Shown here: positions 50,070 through 61,206 of the stretch, one piece after another
How positions within the stretch are numbered: position 1 is the stretch's first letter
Layout: the number at the start of each line of letters is the position of its first letter
Origin: Pseudomonas cedrina subsp. fulgida
GTDB taxonomy: Bacteria; Pseudomonadota; Gammaproteobacteria; Pseudomonadales; Pseudomonadaceae
DNA: 64,000 bases
Reading direction: 5' to 3'
NCBI GenBank assembly: GCA_016937595.1
Contig: JAFHKH010000017.1
Span: 1-64,000, forward strand
Notes under the pieces: model-generated
What the model was told of the DNA's origin: nothing
What the model saw: the letters and a program-made list of their open reading frames with translations, nothing else
The model's database searches: none
Made by a program: the position numbers and the translations under genes

Positions 50070-53000
50070 ATGAACATTGCAGAACTAGGCGTCAAAATCG
50101 ACTCGGCCGATGCAATCCAGGCGAAAACGAGCCTGGATGAAATGGCGAAGGCTGGCGGCCGGGCCGAGCAGTCCGCTGTTTCGCTGATGAACGAAATGCA
50201 GGCGCTGGAAAAGTCGCTGTCTACCAGCGCCAAAACCACCCAGGACCTGGCGAAGCAGCGTGACGCTCTCGCCAAGCTGACCAAGACCGGCGCCTATGGC
50301 GAGGCCGAGGCGGCGAAGATCTCCGCTCAGTTGGACAAGCAGCAGATTGCCCTCGCCAAGTCCGCCCTGGACGAACAGAAGGCCCTGAACAGCCTGCTGG
50401 GTGCCATCGACCCGGCTCGGGCTGCACTGGCCAAGCTGGACACCCAAGTCGAGCAACTTGGCAAGCACCTGGATGCCGGGCGAATCAGCCAGGACCAGTA
50501 CAACAGCGCCCTGGGTAAAATCGACAAGGATTACGCCAAGCTCGAAAAGACTACGACCGGTTTCGACAAGTTGCGCCTCGGCACCCGCCAAGCCCAGGAA
50601 AACGTCGTACAGCTGGGTAACGCGGCTGTCGTCGGGCGACTGGGGGAGCGGCGTTCGCGCAGTAGCTCAGCTGGGCGCCGGTGCCGGTAGTGCCGCAATC
50701 GGGTTCGCAGCTATTGCCGCGCCGATTGCCTTGGCCGCAGGCGCATTGGCGGTGCTCACCAACGCATATTATCAGGGCAGCCAGGAGGCTCAGGAGTACA
50801 ACAAATCCCTGATCCTGACCGGCAACTACGCCGGTACAAGCTCCAGCGAGCTTGCCGAAATGGCAAGGCAGATCGGCGCGACCGTGGGCACCACCGGAGC
50901 TGCTGCCGATGTTCTGGCCAGCCTTGCTGGCAACGGAAAGATCGCAAGCTCGAGTTTCGTTGAGATTTCAGAAGCCGCCTTGGCGATGGAGAAAGCCACC
51001 GGCAAGTCTGTCGATGCAACGGTATCTGAGTTCGTCAAGATTGCTGATGATCCAGTTGCTGCCGCGAAGTCCCTGAATGACCAATACCACTTCCTGACCG
51101 CATCTGTGTACGCGCAGATTGTTGCGCTGAAAGCTCAGGGTGATGAGATCGGGGCCTCGAAACTGCTTACCGACAATTACGCGGAGGCGGTGAAGGGGCG
51201 CGCAGGAGAAATAATTCAGAACCTTGGGCTTGTTGAAAAAGCATGGCTCGCGATTCGAGGTGAAACCGCGAAGACGCTGGACGCCCTGAAAAACGTCGGT
51301 CGCGATCAGGATGACCTGCTGCGAATCACCGAAATCACCCAAAAGCTTGCCTACCTGCAATCAACTCTCGGAACGGGTTACGAGGATGGTGATGCGAAAA
51401 AGCGAATGGGGTCGCTGCAAGACGAGCTGAACCTGTTGCAAGACAAGCAGGCTGCTCAGAAGGAAAACGCGAAGTTTGACAGCGATCAAACTCGCATTCA
51501 GAAGGAAGGGATTGAAGCTGAGATAAAGCTGAAGGCGATCAGCGACTCGAACCTCACCAATGCCGAAAAGCGCAACAAGCTGATCAAGGAGTATCAGCGA
51601 TCGGTCGATGATCTGCGCAAAGCAAATCCGGATAGCCCTCTCGTCAAGCCAGATTACGTGGCGAAGACGATCCAGAATATCAAGGACAAGAACAAAGATC
51701 CCGCGACTGCGTCCGGTAGCGTAGACCTGACGGGGTTCAACGATGCCAAGAACAACCTGGCGGCGATCACCGACACCTACAAAAACTACCAGAAGGAACT
51801 GGAAGCGGCTCAAAAGGCCGGCCTGCTGTCTGAGGAAGACTACCTGCTGCGGCGCCAGGCGCTAATCGGCAATCAGCTCGACCAAACTACTGCGGCCTAC
51901 GAGGCTGAGATTGCGCAGTGGAAGCGGCCAAGGGCAGGAAGACAACGTCAGCCGCGCAAAGCATCCAGCTGGACCAGAAGATCGCCGACGCTCGTGCAGG
52001 CATGCTCAAGGCGCAGAAGGATGCCGACAGCCAGCTTGAGGTTTTGGCGACCAACGAGACCGGGCGACTCGCCAAGCAGGAGCGGGCGATCAGCTCCTAC
52101 GTGCAGGCGCTGGGGCAGCAACAGCGAGCCCTAGAGTTGGCGGGTCAGCGCGCTGTATTGGGTGTGGGCCAAGGTGACCGCCAGAACGCATTGAGCGGTC
52201 AGCTGAACAGCCAGCAAGACCGGTTTGCTCAGCAGTCGCTTGAGCTGGAAAACCAGCGCTCCGACCCGTCGCGCAACATGTCGGAGGAAGAGTTTAAGCG
52301 GAAGTCGCAGGCTCTCGCAGACGCGAACAAGGCGGCGACGGACCAGATCCGGCAGAACTACGCGGATGTGGAGAATGCCCAGGGCGATTGGACGAAGGGC
52401 GCAACGGCGGCATGGGAAAACTACTTGGATTCGGCAAAGGATATCGCCGGCCAGACCAAGAGCCTGTTCGGCAATGCCTTTAGCTCCATGGAGGACTCCA
52501 TCGTCAACTTCGCCATGACTGGTAAGGCGTCGTTTTCGGACTTCGCCAAATCGATCCTGGCCGACATGGCGCGCATTGCTACCCGCCAAGCCAGCTCAGC
52601 ACTGCTGGGCAGTTTGGTGGGGGCGGCTGCAAGCTACTTGGGCGGCAGCGCAGCGGGCGGTGGGAATGGTATGGCGGCCGGTTCTGTCGGTGCGACCTCT
52701 TCGAACTTGGGCGCGTCCTCGGCCGGCTACTCCAGCACCTACTTTCCACAGGCTTTGGGCGGCGCATGGTCGAGCGGTGTGCAGATGTTTGCAGACGGCG
52801 GTGCGTTCACGAACTCCATCGTCAGCAAGCCCACGGCGTTTGGCATGGCCAACGGCAAGACCGGCGTTATGGGTGAAGCTGGTGAGGAGGCGATCATGCC
52901 CCTGACCCGGACGTCGAGCGGCAAGCTTGGGGTCATGTCCATGGGCGGCGGTGGGGCTGGCGGAACGCAGATCAATGTCGAGGTACACATCGACGGTGAC

Positions 53001-53147
53001 GGAAATGCATCGTCAACGGCTGACGCACCAGGCTACGACCTCTTCGGCAAGGAGCTGGCGACGTTCGTAGAGCAGAAGTACCAGGAACTGCGGAGCAGGG
53101 ACATGCGCCAGGGCGGCGTCATCAACAACGCAATTAAGGGGCGATGA
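50070..53147 (+). pseudogene. Tail tape measure protein, two apparent frameshifts
   Basis: The N-terminus from 50070 (MNIAELGVKIDSADAIQAKTSLDEMAK) is a long coiled coil. One extra G near 50624 moves the reading to a second frame (LSSGDWGSGVRAVAQLGAG..., with hydrophobic GFAAIAAPIALAAGALAVL). A missing G near 51918 moves it to the third frame (EAAKGRKTTSAAQ...), ending at 53147. The C-terminus carries the lambda tape-measure domain (FAMTGKASFSDFAKSILADMARIATRQASSALLG). Corrected length is about 1025 residues. It sets tail length. Confidence 0.9.
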
Positions 53148-53485
53148 TGGCTATCGAACGATTCACTTGGGCGACAGAGAAGGGCGCGGAGGGCGATATT
53201 GCCCAGCGCGTCCGCTCCAAGCAGTTTGGCGATGGCTACGAGCAGTCGGTCGAGGATGGCCTCAATAACCGGGCGCAATCCTGGCCCGTGACCTTCACGG
53301 GCTTGAAGGGGCGCATCAAGGACATCATGGCGTTCCTCGACCGGCACAAAGGGGCGAAGGGCTTCCTCTGGGAGCCGCCCCTGGGTGAGCTTGGCCTCTA
53401 CAAGTGCAACGGCTACAAGCCGGTGCACCGCGGTGGCCAGGTCTACGCCATCACCGCGACTTTCCAGCAAACCTTTCATCCCTGA
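53147..53485 (+). CDS. Minor tail protein M-like
   Basis: 112 residues. FTWATEKGAEGDIAQRVRSKQFGDGYEQSVEDGLNN and KGFLWEPPLGELGLYKCNGYKPVHRGGQVYAITATFQQTF are diagnostic of the phage minor tail (gpM) family. Its start overlaps the stop of the tape measure gene. Confidence 0.9.
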   Translation: MAIERFTWATEKGAEGDIAQRVRSKQFGDGYEQSVEDGLNNRAQSWPVTFTGLKGRIKDIMAFLDRHKGAKGFLWEPPLGELGLYKCNGYKPVHRGGQVYAITATFQQTFHP

Positions 53486-53496
53486 GATAACCGCCC

Positions 53497-54249
53497 ATGG
53501 CACTGATCACGGACATCCAGAAACTGGAGCCCGGCGGCGAGATTCGCCTGTTCGAAATTGATGGGACCGAATACGGCGCCGATTACCTTCGCTTCCACGG
53601 TCACGCCATCCCGCACACGCCAGAGGAATTGCTGGCCTACGAAGGATCCGAAGAGGACCTGCCGGCCAAGTCGATCATCTGGCAGGGCCAGGAGTACGCA
53701 GCTTGGCCGGTGCAGATTGAGGGTATTTCCTCGAGCAGCGACGGCACCGCCTCTCGGCCGACTTTCGCCGCCGGCAACGTCAACGGGCGCGTCACTGCGC
53801 TTTGCCTGGCCTTCGAGGACATGCTCAAGTTTAAGCTGACAGTCCGAGAGACTCTGGCCCAGTACCTGGACGCAGCCAACTTCCCCGAGGTAAACCCAAC
53901 CGCAGACCCGACTCAGGAGGCACTGGAGATCTGGTACATCGACCAGAAAACCAGCGAGGACGGCGAGGCCGTAGTCTGGGAGCTGTCGTCCCCGGGCGAG
54001 ATCGATAACCACGGACTACCCGGCCGGCAGATGACAACCTTCTGCCACTGGGCCATGACCAATGGTTATCGGGGGCCGGATTGCGGCTACACCGGCGCCG
54101 CCATGTTTGATGACGAGGACAACCCCACGGACGACCCGGCCCTGGACCAGTGCAAAGGTTGTTTGTCGTCCTGCAAGCTGCGCTTCGGCGAGAACAACGA
54201 ACTGTCCTTCGGTGGATTCCCCGCCGTTTCCCTGATTACCCGGAGCTGA
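53497..54249 (+). CDS. Minor tail protein L
   Basis: 250 residues. N-terminal gpL domain (ITDIQKLEPGGEIRLFEIDGTEYGADYLRFHGH) and a C-terminal four-cysteine cluster (Cys in TTFCHW, DCGYTG, QCKGCLSSCKLRFG) that in lambda L holds an iron-sulfur cluster. It is part of the tail tip complex. Confidence 0.92.
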   Translation: MALITDIQKLEPGGEIRLFEIDGTEYGADYLRFHGHAIPHTPEELLAYEGSEEDLPAKSIIWQGQEYAAWPVQIEGISSSSDGTASRPTFAAGNVNGRVTALCLAFEDMLKFKLTVRETLAQYLDAANFPEVNPTADPTQEALEIWYIDQKTSEDGEAVVWELSSPGEIDNHGLPGRQMTTFCHWAMTNGYRGPDCGYTGAAMFDDEDNPTDDPALDQCKGCLSSCKLRFGENNELSFGGFPAVSLITRS

Positions 54250-54251
54250 TC

Positions 54252-55006
54252 ATGCGCAAGCACATCATTGCCGCGATCCAGGCGCACGCGGCGGCCCAGT
54301 ACCCGAAAGAATGTTGCGGCCTGCTGCTGGCTATCGGGAGAGCGCAGAAGTATTTCCCGTGCCGGAACATCGCCACGGAGCCGAGCGAAGAGTTCCGGCT
54401 CGATCCCGAGGACTACGCTGCGGCGGAAGACCTTGGCGAGGTGATCGGCATCGTTCACTCGCACCCAGACGCCACCAGCAGGCGTCAGCTCGTGACTTGG
54501 CCATGTGCGAGGCCACGGCCTTGCCCTGGCACATTCTGTCTTGGCCCGAGGGCGACATGCGCACGATCACGCCGACGGGCAGCACGCCGCTGCTCAAGCG
54601 CCCGTTTGTGCACGGTGCATGGGACTGCTGGCAGGTCTGCGCGGACTGGTATGCCCGCGAGTGGGGCGTGGAATTCGAAACCTTCCAGCGCGATGACGGC
54701 TGGTGGGAGAGTGCGGAGAACGCCAGCCTGTACGAGCAACACTACGAGGCGGCCGGGTTTGTACGCGTCGACCGACCACAGCGCGGCGACATGATCGTTA
54801 TGCAGGTTGGGCGAACCGCTCACCCCAATCATGCCGGGATTTATCTGGGTACCGATCCATCGCTGCCTGGTGAGGATTCAGGTGTGTTCGGCCCAGGCCC
54901 GTTCCTGTTGCACCATCTGTACGGCAGGCCGTCGGAGATCATCGTGTACGGCGGCCCCTGGCATGACCGGACACGCCTGATCCTCAGGCACAAACACGCA
55001 AGATAA
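54252..55006 (+). pseudogene. Tail assembly protein K (MPN plus NlpC/P60), apparent frameshift
   Basis: From 54252 (MRKHIIAAIQAHAAAQYPKECCGLLL) an Mov34/MPN domain shows E in PKECCG and the HSHPD metal motif. Frame is lost near 54482 and the rest continues in another frame: PSARDLAMCEATALPWHIL..., then the NlpC/P60 part with catalytic Cys in VHGAWDCWQVCADWY and His in TAHPNHAGIYLG, ending at 55006. Adding one C repairs it to about 251 residues. Lambda K has the same two-domain design. Confidence 0.88.
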
Positions 55007-55039
55007 CCAACATGACGCGGCATGGCCGTAGGAGTGGGT

Positions 55040-55246
55040 ATGCAAAAGAGTGATCAGTTCAGCCCGGCAATCGCTTGGCGCTCAATGCTGGGGAGCAAGC
55101 CCAATCGCGAACCAGTCGAAGTTGATGTCCAGGATGGGCGCGCCGAGTACTTGCTCAGCGGCCCGTACAATCTTTCCGAGGGTGGTAAAATCGAAGTTGT
55201 CGGTGGCAAGCTTCTTTTTACCGGCAGCAGAATGAAGATCAGTTGA
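55040..55246 (+). CDS. Hypothetical protein, 68 aa
   Basis: Start at 55040 chosen for its GGAG 7 nt upstream (MQKSDQFSPAIAWRSMLGSKPNREP). Beta-rich end. It lies between K and the minus-strand pair and is probably part of the accessory block in the tail region. Unknown function. Confidence 0.5.
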   Translation: MQKSDQFSPAIAWRSMLGSKPNREPVEVDVQDGRAEYLLSGPYNLSEGGKIEVVGGKLLFTGSRMKIS

Positions 55247-55610
55247 TGTGATGGAAGGCCCTATCGAAAGTGCCATCGCCGAAGTAGTTCAGGTCATCAG
55301 CCAAGATCAGCGCATACCCTGAACCAATGCTTTTGAGCGCGTCGAAGATTGTCCCAAAATCAGACTCTGACAAAAAGGTAATGACACCGCACCCAACCTC
55401 AACACCTTTGTAGGCGAATTTCTCCGCTACAGGGATGTAGTCTTCTTTCGAGGTGACGATGATGTAGGGGAAGATGGTTTGTCCTTCGTTCAAGTTGACC
55501 TCCAGGTCATAAACGCGCCGATATTGGCGCTGTCCCAGTCCTTGGGCTTGCAGGCGAGGGACTGGGAAATCCTTTACGCTTGTGTTTGGGTTTTGACGAT
55601 AAGCCGCCAT
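55239..55610 (-). CDS. Accessory protein, 123 aa (minus strand)
   Basis: Contains YDLEVNLNEGQTIFPYIIVTSKEDYIPVAEKFAYKGVEVGCGVITFLSESDFGTIFDAL, an alternating beta/alpha pattern. Overlaps the upstream 86-residue gene by 37 nt. Opposite to the tail operon, so a moron. No family recognised. Confidence 0.55.
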   Translation of the reverse strand: MAAYRQNPNTSVKDFPVPRLQAQGLGQRQYRRVYDLEVNLNEGQTIFPYIIVTSKEDYIPVAEKFAYKGVEVGCGVITFLSESDFGTIFDALKSIGSGYALILADDLNYFGDGTFDRAFHHIN

Positions 55611-55834
55611 TTCACTTCAGGACCGAACACGGTCGGGTGCTGGTGGTGATTTTGCGGGGGGAATTTGTCACCTTTGTTTGAGGTGATCTCATCGCCACAG
55701 CCCTCGCAGCGATAGATGCCAGAGGCCGGAACTATGCTCCCGATCTGGTGTAGGTCGTTCCAGTCGCCGCCGCCGAGAATAGTTGGCGTCTCATGGAAAA
55801 CGTACTTTGCCGTTTCTTTCGTTACGATCGCCAT
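55574..55834 (-). CDS. YjzC-like small zinc-ribbon protein, 86 aa
   Basis: SGIYRCEGCGDEITSNKGDKFPPQNHHQHP provides a Cys pair plus His residues, a likely metal-binding knuckle of the kind seen in YjzC-like proteins. First gene of the minus-strand pair; ATG at 55834. Function unknown. Confidence 0.55.
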   Translation of the reverse strand: MAIVTKETAKYVFHETPTILGGGDWNDLHQIGSIVPASGIYRCEGCGDEITSNKGDKFPPQNHHQHPTVFGPEVKWRLIVKTQTQA

Positions 55835-55969
55835 GTTCCGTCCTGCCCTGGTTAGAAATGAGGCACAAAGCTACTACGGCAGTCGTTGGCTCGGTTACTG
55901 GCATTCCATCCACGCTGGATGCCTGGACAGGTATCAGGTTAATCTGATGCTTTAAAGTGAGGGATCACC

Positions 55970-56485
55970 ATGGTTAACGCAGTCTCATTCTCCATCTCAG
56001 ATCAAGATTACGAGGGCATTCCTGCAAATCGGTCTGTGGGAATCTTCGCTGGTGCGCAAGACTTCGGACGCTGGGTAGGCGTCGATTACCTAATTCTTTG
56101 CACCAAGCATTGCCCAATGTGGGTGGCAAAAATTGAGGAGATTTTGATAGCGAGACATGAAGATGGACCACTGACCTTCCGCTTATCTGAAGTCAGGTCA
56201 GTCGTTAGTATGGGCGGTGACCCCAAGTACCACGCCGCATTCAAGGATTACCGCTCAAACCAAGCTAATCCAAAACTCACCATCTTTGACAGCGATGCTT
56301 TTTTCACTATCGGTGAGGACGTTCCATTCCTGGCTCAACCAGATATTTTGGGTCCGCTCAGCATGGATCACGCCATTCGATCTCTCGCTAAAACGTATGG
56401 TGTTGGAGTCGATCAGGTGGATATAACTATTCGGTCGAGACCTCAGACCTCCGTGGCCGATCATGAAAAATTATGCTCAGCTTGA
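55970..56485 (+). CDS. Hypothetical accessory protein, 171 aa
   Basis: Soluble, GC lower than tail genes. MVNAVSFSISDQDYEGIPANRSVGIFAGAQDFGRWVG at the start; C-terminal DILGPLSMDHAIRSLAKTYGVGVDQVDITIRSRP. GTGAGGGATC upstream. Part of the 55.0-56.9 kb insertion between tail genes K and I. No family recognised. Confidence 0.5.
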   Translation: MVNAVSFSISDQDYEGIPANRSVGIFAGAQDFGRWVGVDYLILCTKHCPMWVAKIEEILIARHEDGPLTFRLSEVRSVVSMGGDPKYHAAFKDYRSNQANPKLTIFDSDAFFTIGEDVPFLAQPDILGPLSMDHAIRSLAKTYGVGVDQVDITIRSRPQTSVADHEKLCSA

Positions 56486-56507
56486 CGCAAACCAAATAGG
56501 GAACGAC

Positions 56508-56930
56508 ATGCGGATTTTGATAGCTGCGGTAGCGGTGGCGATGCTGGCGGGGTGTGCCTCATCGGCGATCTCGGTGAGGGATGCGAAGCCGGTCCCCTCG
56601 GACGAGGTTTATGCCTTCCAGACTAAACCATCTGGCGAGAGCGGAAAAATCACCGTGGTGCGCGACTCCGGCGCGGTCGGTTCTGGCTGCGACATCGTTG
56701 TTTATGTCGACGGCCGCAGGGCTGCAAAAATCGGAACTGGTCAGCGGGCCACATTCTACCTTCCGCCGGGGTCGCCCAATCTCGGCGCAGGCCTGGCTGG
56801 CTCTGGCTTGTGCGCGGGCGCAGCAATTCGCACCATCGCAGCAACGGTGCAGTCAGGCAAGGAAAGCCTGTACCGTATCAGCGGCGACATGGCCGGGTTC
56901 TACATAGGGCCTTATGTCGATTACAACTGA
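56508..56930 (+). CDS. Lipoprotein, probable lysogenic conversion factor
   Basis: 140 residues from the ATG at 56508. Signal peptide with lipobox (MRILIAAVAVAMLAGCASS; Cys at residue 16). Mature part is beta-rich: GSGCDIVVYVDGRRAAKIGTGQRATFYLPPG. A small lipoprotein between tail genes recalls Cor and Llp, which mask phage receptors. That role is inferred from class and location. Confidence 0.7.
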   Translation: MRILIAAVAVAMLAGCASSAISVRDAKPVPSDEVYAFQTKPSGESGKITVVRDSGAVGSGCDIVVYVDGRRAAKIGTGQRATFYLPPGSPNLGAGLAGSGLCAGAAIRTIAATVQSGKESLYRISGDMAGFYIGPYVDYN

Positions 56931-56945
56931 ATCAAGAAAACCTTG

Positions 56946-56968
56946 AAGCCGCCTCCGGGCGGTTTTTT
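56946..56968 (+). terminator. Hairpin terminator before tail gene I
   Basis: CCGCC 56949-56953 pairs with GGCGG 56958-56962 and is followed by a TTTTTT tract. It is followed closely by a GCCCGGAGAAA Shine-Dalgarno and the next ATG, a cassette repeated at 57599 and 63691. Confidence 0.75.
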
Positions 56969-56982
56969 ATTGCCCGGAGAAA

Positions 56983-57579
56983 ATGATGCAGGCATCAGCG
57001 ATCAACTACCAACCCATGACGACGATTCGCCTGCACGGACAACTCCGACAGTTCGGCAAGTCGTTCCGGCTTTCCGTAAAGTCTCCAGCAGAGGCGATCA
57101 AAGCTCTTTGCGTTCAGATTCCTGGCTTTGAACGCTTCCTTTCGAACGCGAAATCACGCGGGCTTGAGTTCGCTGTCTTTCGTGATAAGCGGAACATCGG
57201 TGAGAAAGAGCTGAATTACAACGGAGCGGGGGATATACGCATTGCACCCGTGGTTGTGGGTAGCAAACGCGGCGGAATCCTCCAAACCATTGTCGGCGCC
57301 ATCCTTATCGTGGTCGGGGTGATCTTCTCCGCTACACCTTTCGGTACCCCACTCATAGGCGCCGGTATCGGTCTCGTCGCCGGCGGGGTTATCCAGATGC
57401 TCAGCCCCCAAGCCAGCGGACTCAAGACCAGCGCTGCGCCCGAAAACACCCCCGGCTACGCCTTCGGCAGCGCCAAGAACACCACGGCCTCGGGTAACCC
57501 GGTCCCGCTCTGCTACGGAAAGCGCCGGGTTGGCGGCGCGATCATCAGTGCCGCGATCTATGCCGAAGATCAGATGTAG
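56983..57579 (+). CDS. Tail assembly protein I-like
   Basis: 198 residues (an internal ATG gives MTTIRLHGQLRQFG, like lambda I). Central hydrophobic Gly-rich region (ILQTIVGAILIVVGVIF..., about 100-140) and C-terminal ENTPGYAFGSAKNTTASGNPVPLCYGKRRVGG, both diagnostic of the family. Acts in tail tip assembly before J. Confidence 0.88.
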   Translation: MMQASAINYQPMTTIRLHGQLRQFGKSFRLSVKSPAEAIKALCVQIPGFERFLSNAKSRGLEFAVFRDKRNIGEKELNYNGAGDIRIAPVVVGSKRGGILQTIVGAILIVVGVIFSATPFGTPLIGAGIGLVAGGVIQMLSPQASGLKTSAAPENTPGYAFGSAKNTTASGNPVPLCYGKRRVGGAIISAAIYAEDQM

Positions 57580-57598
57580 CGAATACCTGAAACACCCC

Positions 57599-57622
57599 TG
57601 CCGCCCATGAGGCGGTTTTTTA
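57599..57622 (+). terminator. Hairpin terminator between tail genes I and J
   Basis: CCGCC 57601-57605 pairs with GGCGG 57611-57615, then a TTTTTT tract, then GCCTGGAGGAAAGC and the J start. Same cassette as at 56946. Confidence 0.75.
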
Positions 57623-57638
57623 TTGCCTGGAGGAAAGC

Positions 57639-60600
57639 ATGGGCGCAGTTCGCAAATTCGACATCCATGGTGCCAAGGGCGGCGAAGAAAAGCCAAAAAC
57701 GCCAACGGAAGCCCCTGACAGCCTGCGCTCGGTCGCTATCGCTAAGATGCTGATCGCCATCGGGGAGGGCGAGTTCGAGGGCACCCCAACCGCGCGCGAC
57801 ATCTTCCTCGACAACACTCCGCTGCAAGATCCTCAAGGCAATATGAATTTCCCGAACGTGAAGTGGGAGTGGCGCACCGGGGCGGTGGATCAGGCCTATA
57901 TCCAGGGCATTCCCTCGATCGAGAACGAAACCACCATCAGTACCGAACTGCGCAGCGGCACACCGTGGGTTCGGGCGATCACCAATACCCAGCTTTCGGC
58001 CGTGCGCGTGCGTTTCGCCTGGCCGGCGCTCCAGTCTGTGGATGCCAGCGGCAACATCAACGGTTATCGGATCGAGTACAAAGTTGAGCTGGCCACCGAC
58101 GGCGGCGCCTACCAGCAGGTGCTTAGCGAAGCGGTCGACGGCAAAACCACCAGCCTTTACGAGCGCACCCGCCGTATCGATTTGCCCAGGGCCACCACCG
58201 GCTGGCTGATGCGTATTACCCGGGTGACCATCAACCAGAACAACAACAAAATCTCCGACACGATGCAGATCGCCGGCTTCACCGAGGTGATCGACGCGAA
58301 GATCCGCTACCCAAATACTGCGCTGCTATACATCGAGTTTTCAGCCGAACAGTTCCGCAGCATCCCGGCGGTAACGGTCGAGACAAAGCTGAAGAAGATG
58401 CAGGTGCCGAGCAATTATGACCCTGTGTCTCGTACCTACTCGGGCGTTTGGGACGGAACATTCAAGCAGGCCTGGACCGATAACGCGGTTTGGATGACCT
58501 ACGACATCACCACCGCAGACCGCTTCGGCCTTGGCCGCCGCATCAAGCCGTGGATGGTGGACAAGTGGGAGCTCTACCGCATCTCCCAGTACTGCGACCA
58601 GATGGTGCCGGACGGGAAGGGTGGCCAGGAACCGCGCTTCATCTGCAACCTGAACCTGCAAAGCAAGGCTGATGCATGGTCGCTGCTGCGCGACATCTCG
58701 ACGATCTACCGGGGCATGACTTACTGGGCCCAGGGCCAAGTCTTCACCTTGGCGGATATGCCGCGCGCTACCGACTTCGACTTCGCCTACACCAGGGCGA
58801 ACGTGATTGATGGCAAGTTCACTTACTCGAGCGCATCGGAGCGCACCCGCTACACGCGGGCGCTGATCAGCTACGACAACCCGCTTAACAACTACGACAC
58901 CGATGTCACCGCTGTGACCGATGCAAAGCTGCAGCGGCGCTACGGCGACAACCCGCTGGAGATCAGTGCCATCGGCTGCACCCGCGAATCCGAGGCCCAG
59001 CGCCGCGGTAAGTGGGCGCTTCTGACCAACTCAAAAGATCGGGCCGTCACCTTCAAGGTCGGCTTGGACGGGCGTATTCCTCTGCCAGGCTACGTGATCC
59101 CAATCGCCGACGAACTGTTGGCAGGTCGGCCGGTGGGCGGGCGCATCTCGGCGGTGAATGGAAAAGTCATCACCCTGGACCGCGACACCCAGGCCAAGCC
59201 AGGGGATCGGCTGATCCTGAACCTGCCCGACGGCAAGTGCGAGGGGCGCACCGTACAACTGGTCAGCGGCCGGCAGGTCACTGTGACCCTGGCCTACTCC
59301 GTCTCGCCTGAGCGCGAGTTGGTGTGGGCGCTGGATGCTGATGACCTGGCCATCCCGCTTTATCGCGTGGTCAGCGTGGCGCGGCCAGAGCCTGGCGTGT
59401 TTGAAATCTCGGCCGTTCAGTACGACCCGAGCAAGTTCGATCACATCGACACCGGCGCCCGGCTTGAAGAGCGGCCAATCAGCGTTGTGCCGATCACCGT
59501 GGTTGCGGCGCCGGCCAGCGTCACGCTGACGTCGAGCTATGCCGTGAATCAGGGCATCGCGATCAGCACCATGAACATCTCATGGCCTGCCGTGGCTGGC
59601 GCTGTCGCTTATGACGTGGAGTGGCGCAAGGACAGCGGCAACTGGATCAAGCTGCAGCGCACCGGCTCTACGAGCGTGGACATCACAGGTATCTACTCGG
59701 GCGCCTACCTGGCCCGTGTCCGATCGGTGAGTGCCTTCGAGATCTCTTCGATCTGGAAGAGCTCCAGCCTGACCAATCTGGAAGGTAAGGTCGGCCTGCC
59801 GCCGGCGGTGTCGTTCCTGACCACCACCAGCGAACTGTTCGGCATCGGCATTCGCTGGGGTTTCCCTGCCGGCGCCGAGGACACGCAGCGCACTGAGCTC
59901 TGGCACGGCCCTGCAAACGACCTGACGGCGGCAACCAAGCTGGCAGACCTGGCGTATCCGCAGGCCGATTACCGCATGCAGGCCCTCCAGGCTGGCGCGC
60001 AGTTCTTCTTCTGGGCGCGCTTGGTGGATCGCACCGGCAACGTGGGGCCGTTCTACCCGGTCGGCAATGGTGTGATGGGATGCCAGCGCAGATGCAGCGC
60101 CGGTACTGGATCTGATCGCTGGCCAGATTGGCCGTACTGAGCTTGGCCAAGAGATCATCGACGAGATCGATAAGATCCCAGGTCTGCAGGCGCAGATCGA
60201 CGCGCTCGATGGACTGTCGGCCTATGACCCTGAGTCGATCTACGCCGAAGGCGACCTGGTGGTGGTTGGCAAGCGTATCTACCAGGCCACACAACTGGTC
60301 CCGGTAAACACCTCGCCGCCGAACGCCGCGTACTGGGTGGACGTTGGCCAGGTGCTGGTCACCGCGAACGGGCTGGCGCGTCAGGTCGAACTGAACACCA
60401 CCAGCATCACCGAACTGGACGGTGTGGTCACTGCGGCCGCATCGAGCCTGCAGGCGCTTCAGTCCGCCTACCGGGACGACACAGGAGAGGGTGATCTCGC
60501 TGACGCACTGCAGGGCTACAACGCATCCGCGAACTTCGCGCAAGAGGTGAAGACTCGCGCGTCGCAGAACGCAGCGATGGTGCAGCGACAGACCGAACTC

Positions 60601-61206
60601 ACCGCGGAGGTGGGCGATGTCGCCGGATCCGTCACCGAACTGGAAAGCGTGGTCGTCACGGACAGGCAAGCTACTGCCCAGGCTATTCAGCAGATCGGCG
60701 TAGAACTTGGCGATACCTCAGCGGCTGTTCAAACCGTGAGCCAGGCCCTGGCTGATACGGACGGCAAGTTCTCCACGATGTATTCCGTGAAGATGCAGGT
60801 GAACGCAGCCGGCCAATTGGTCGCGGCCGGGTTCGGCCTGGGTATCGAGCAGGACGAGGAGGGCGTGCTTCAAAGCCAGTTCCTGGTGAGCGCTGATCGT
60901 TTCGCGATTGTCAGCACTCTTGCCGGTGGCCAGGTATTCACGCCGTTCACGGTGGACAACGGGCAGGTCTTCATGCGCTCCGCTTTCATCCAGGACGGCA
61001 GCATCAGCATGCTGAAGATCGTCCAGGCCCTCCAATCAGACAACTACGTCGCCGGAGTGCAGGGGTGGCGTCTTGATAAGGCGGGTAACCTTGAATTCAA
61101 CGGGCCAGCACCTGGCGGCGGGCGCCTGACGATGACCAACCGCGCCATCAAGGTCTATGACGCCAATGGTGTTAAGCGCGTGCAGTTGGGGGATCTGACG
61201 GCATGA
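57639..61206 (+). pseudogene. Tip attachment (host specificity) protein J, apparent frameshift
   Basis: N-terminal parts match lambda J: SLRSVAIAKMLIAIGEGEFEG near 28-48, RIDLPRATTGWLMRITRV, and WSLLRDISTIYRGMTYW. One extra G in 60077-60079 breaks the frame. Downstream, in another frame, it continues DASADAAPVLDLIAGQIGRTELG... with a DUF1983-type C-terminal region (QTVSQALADTDGKFSTMYSVKM...) to 61206. Corrected length is about 1188 residues. It forms the tail tip that meets the receptor. Confidence 0.9.
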
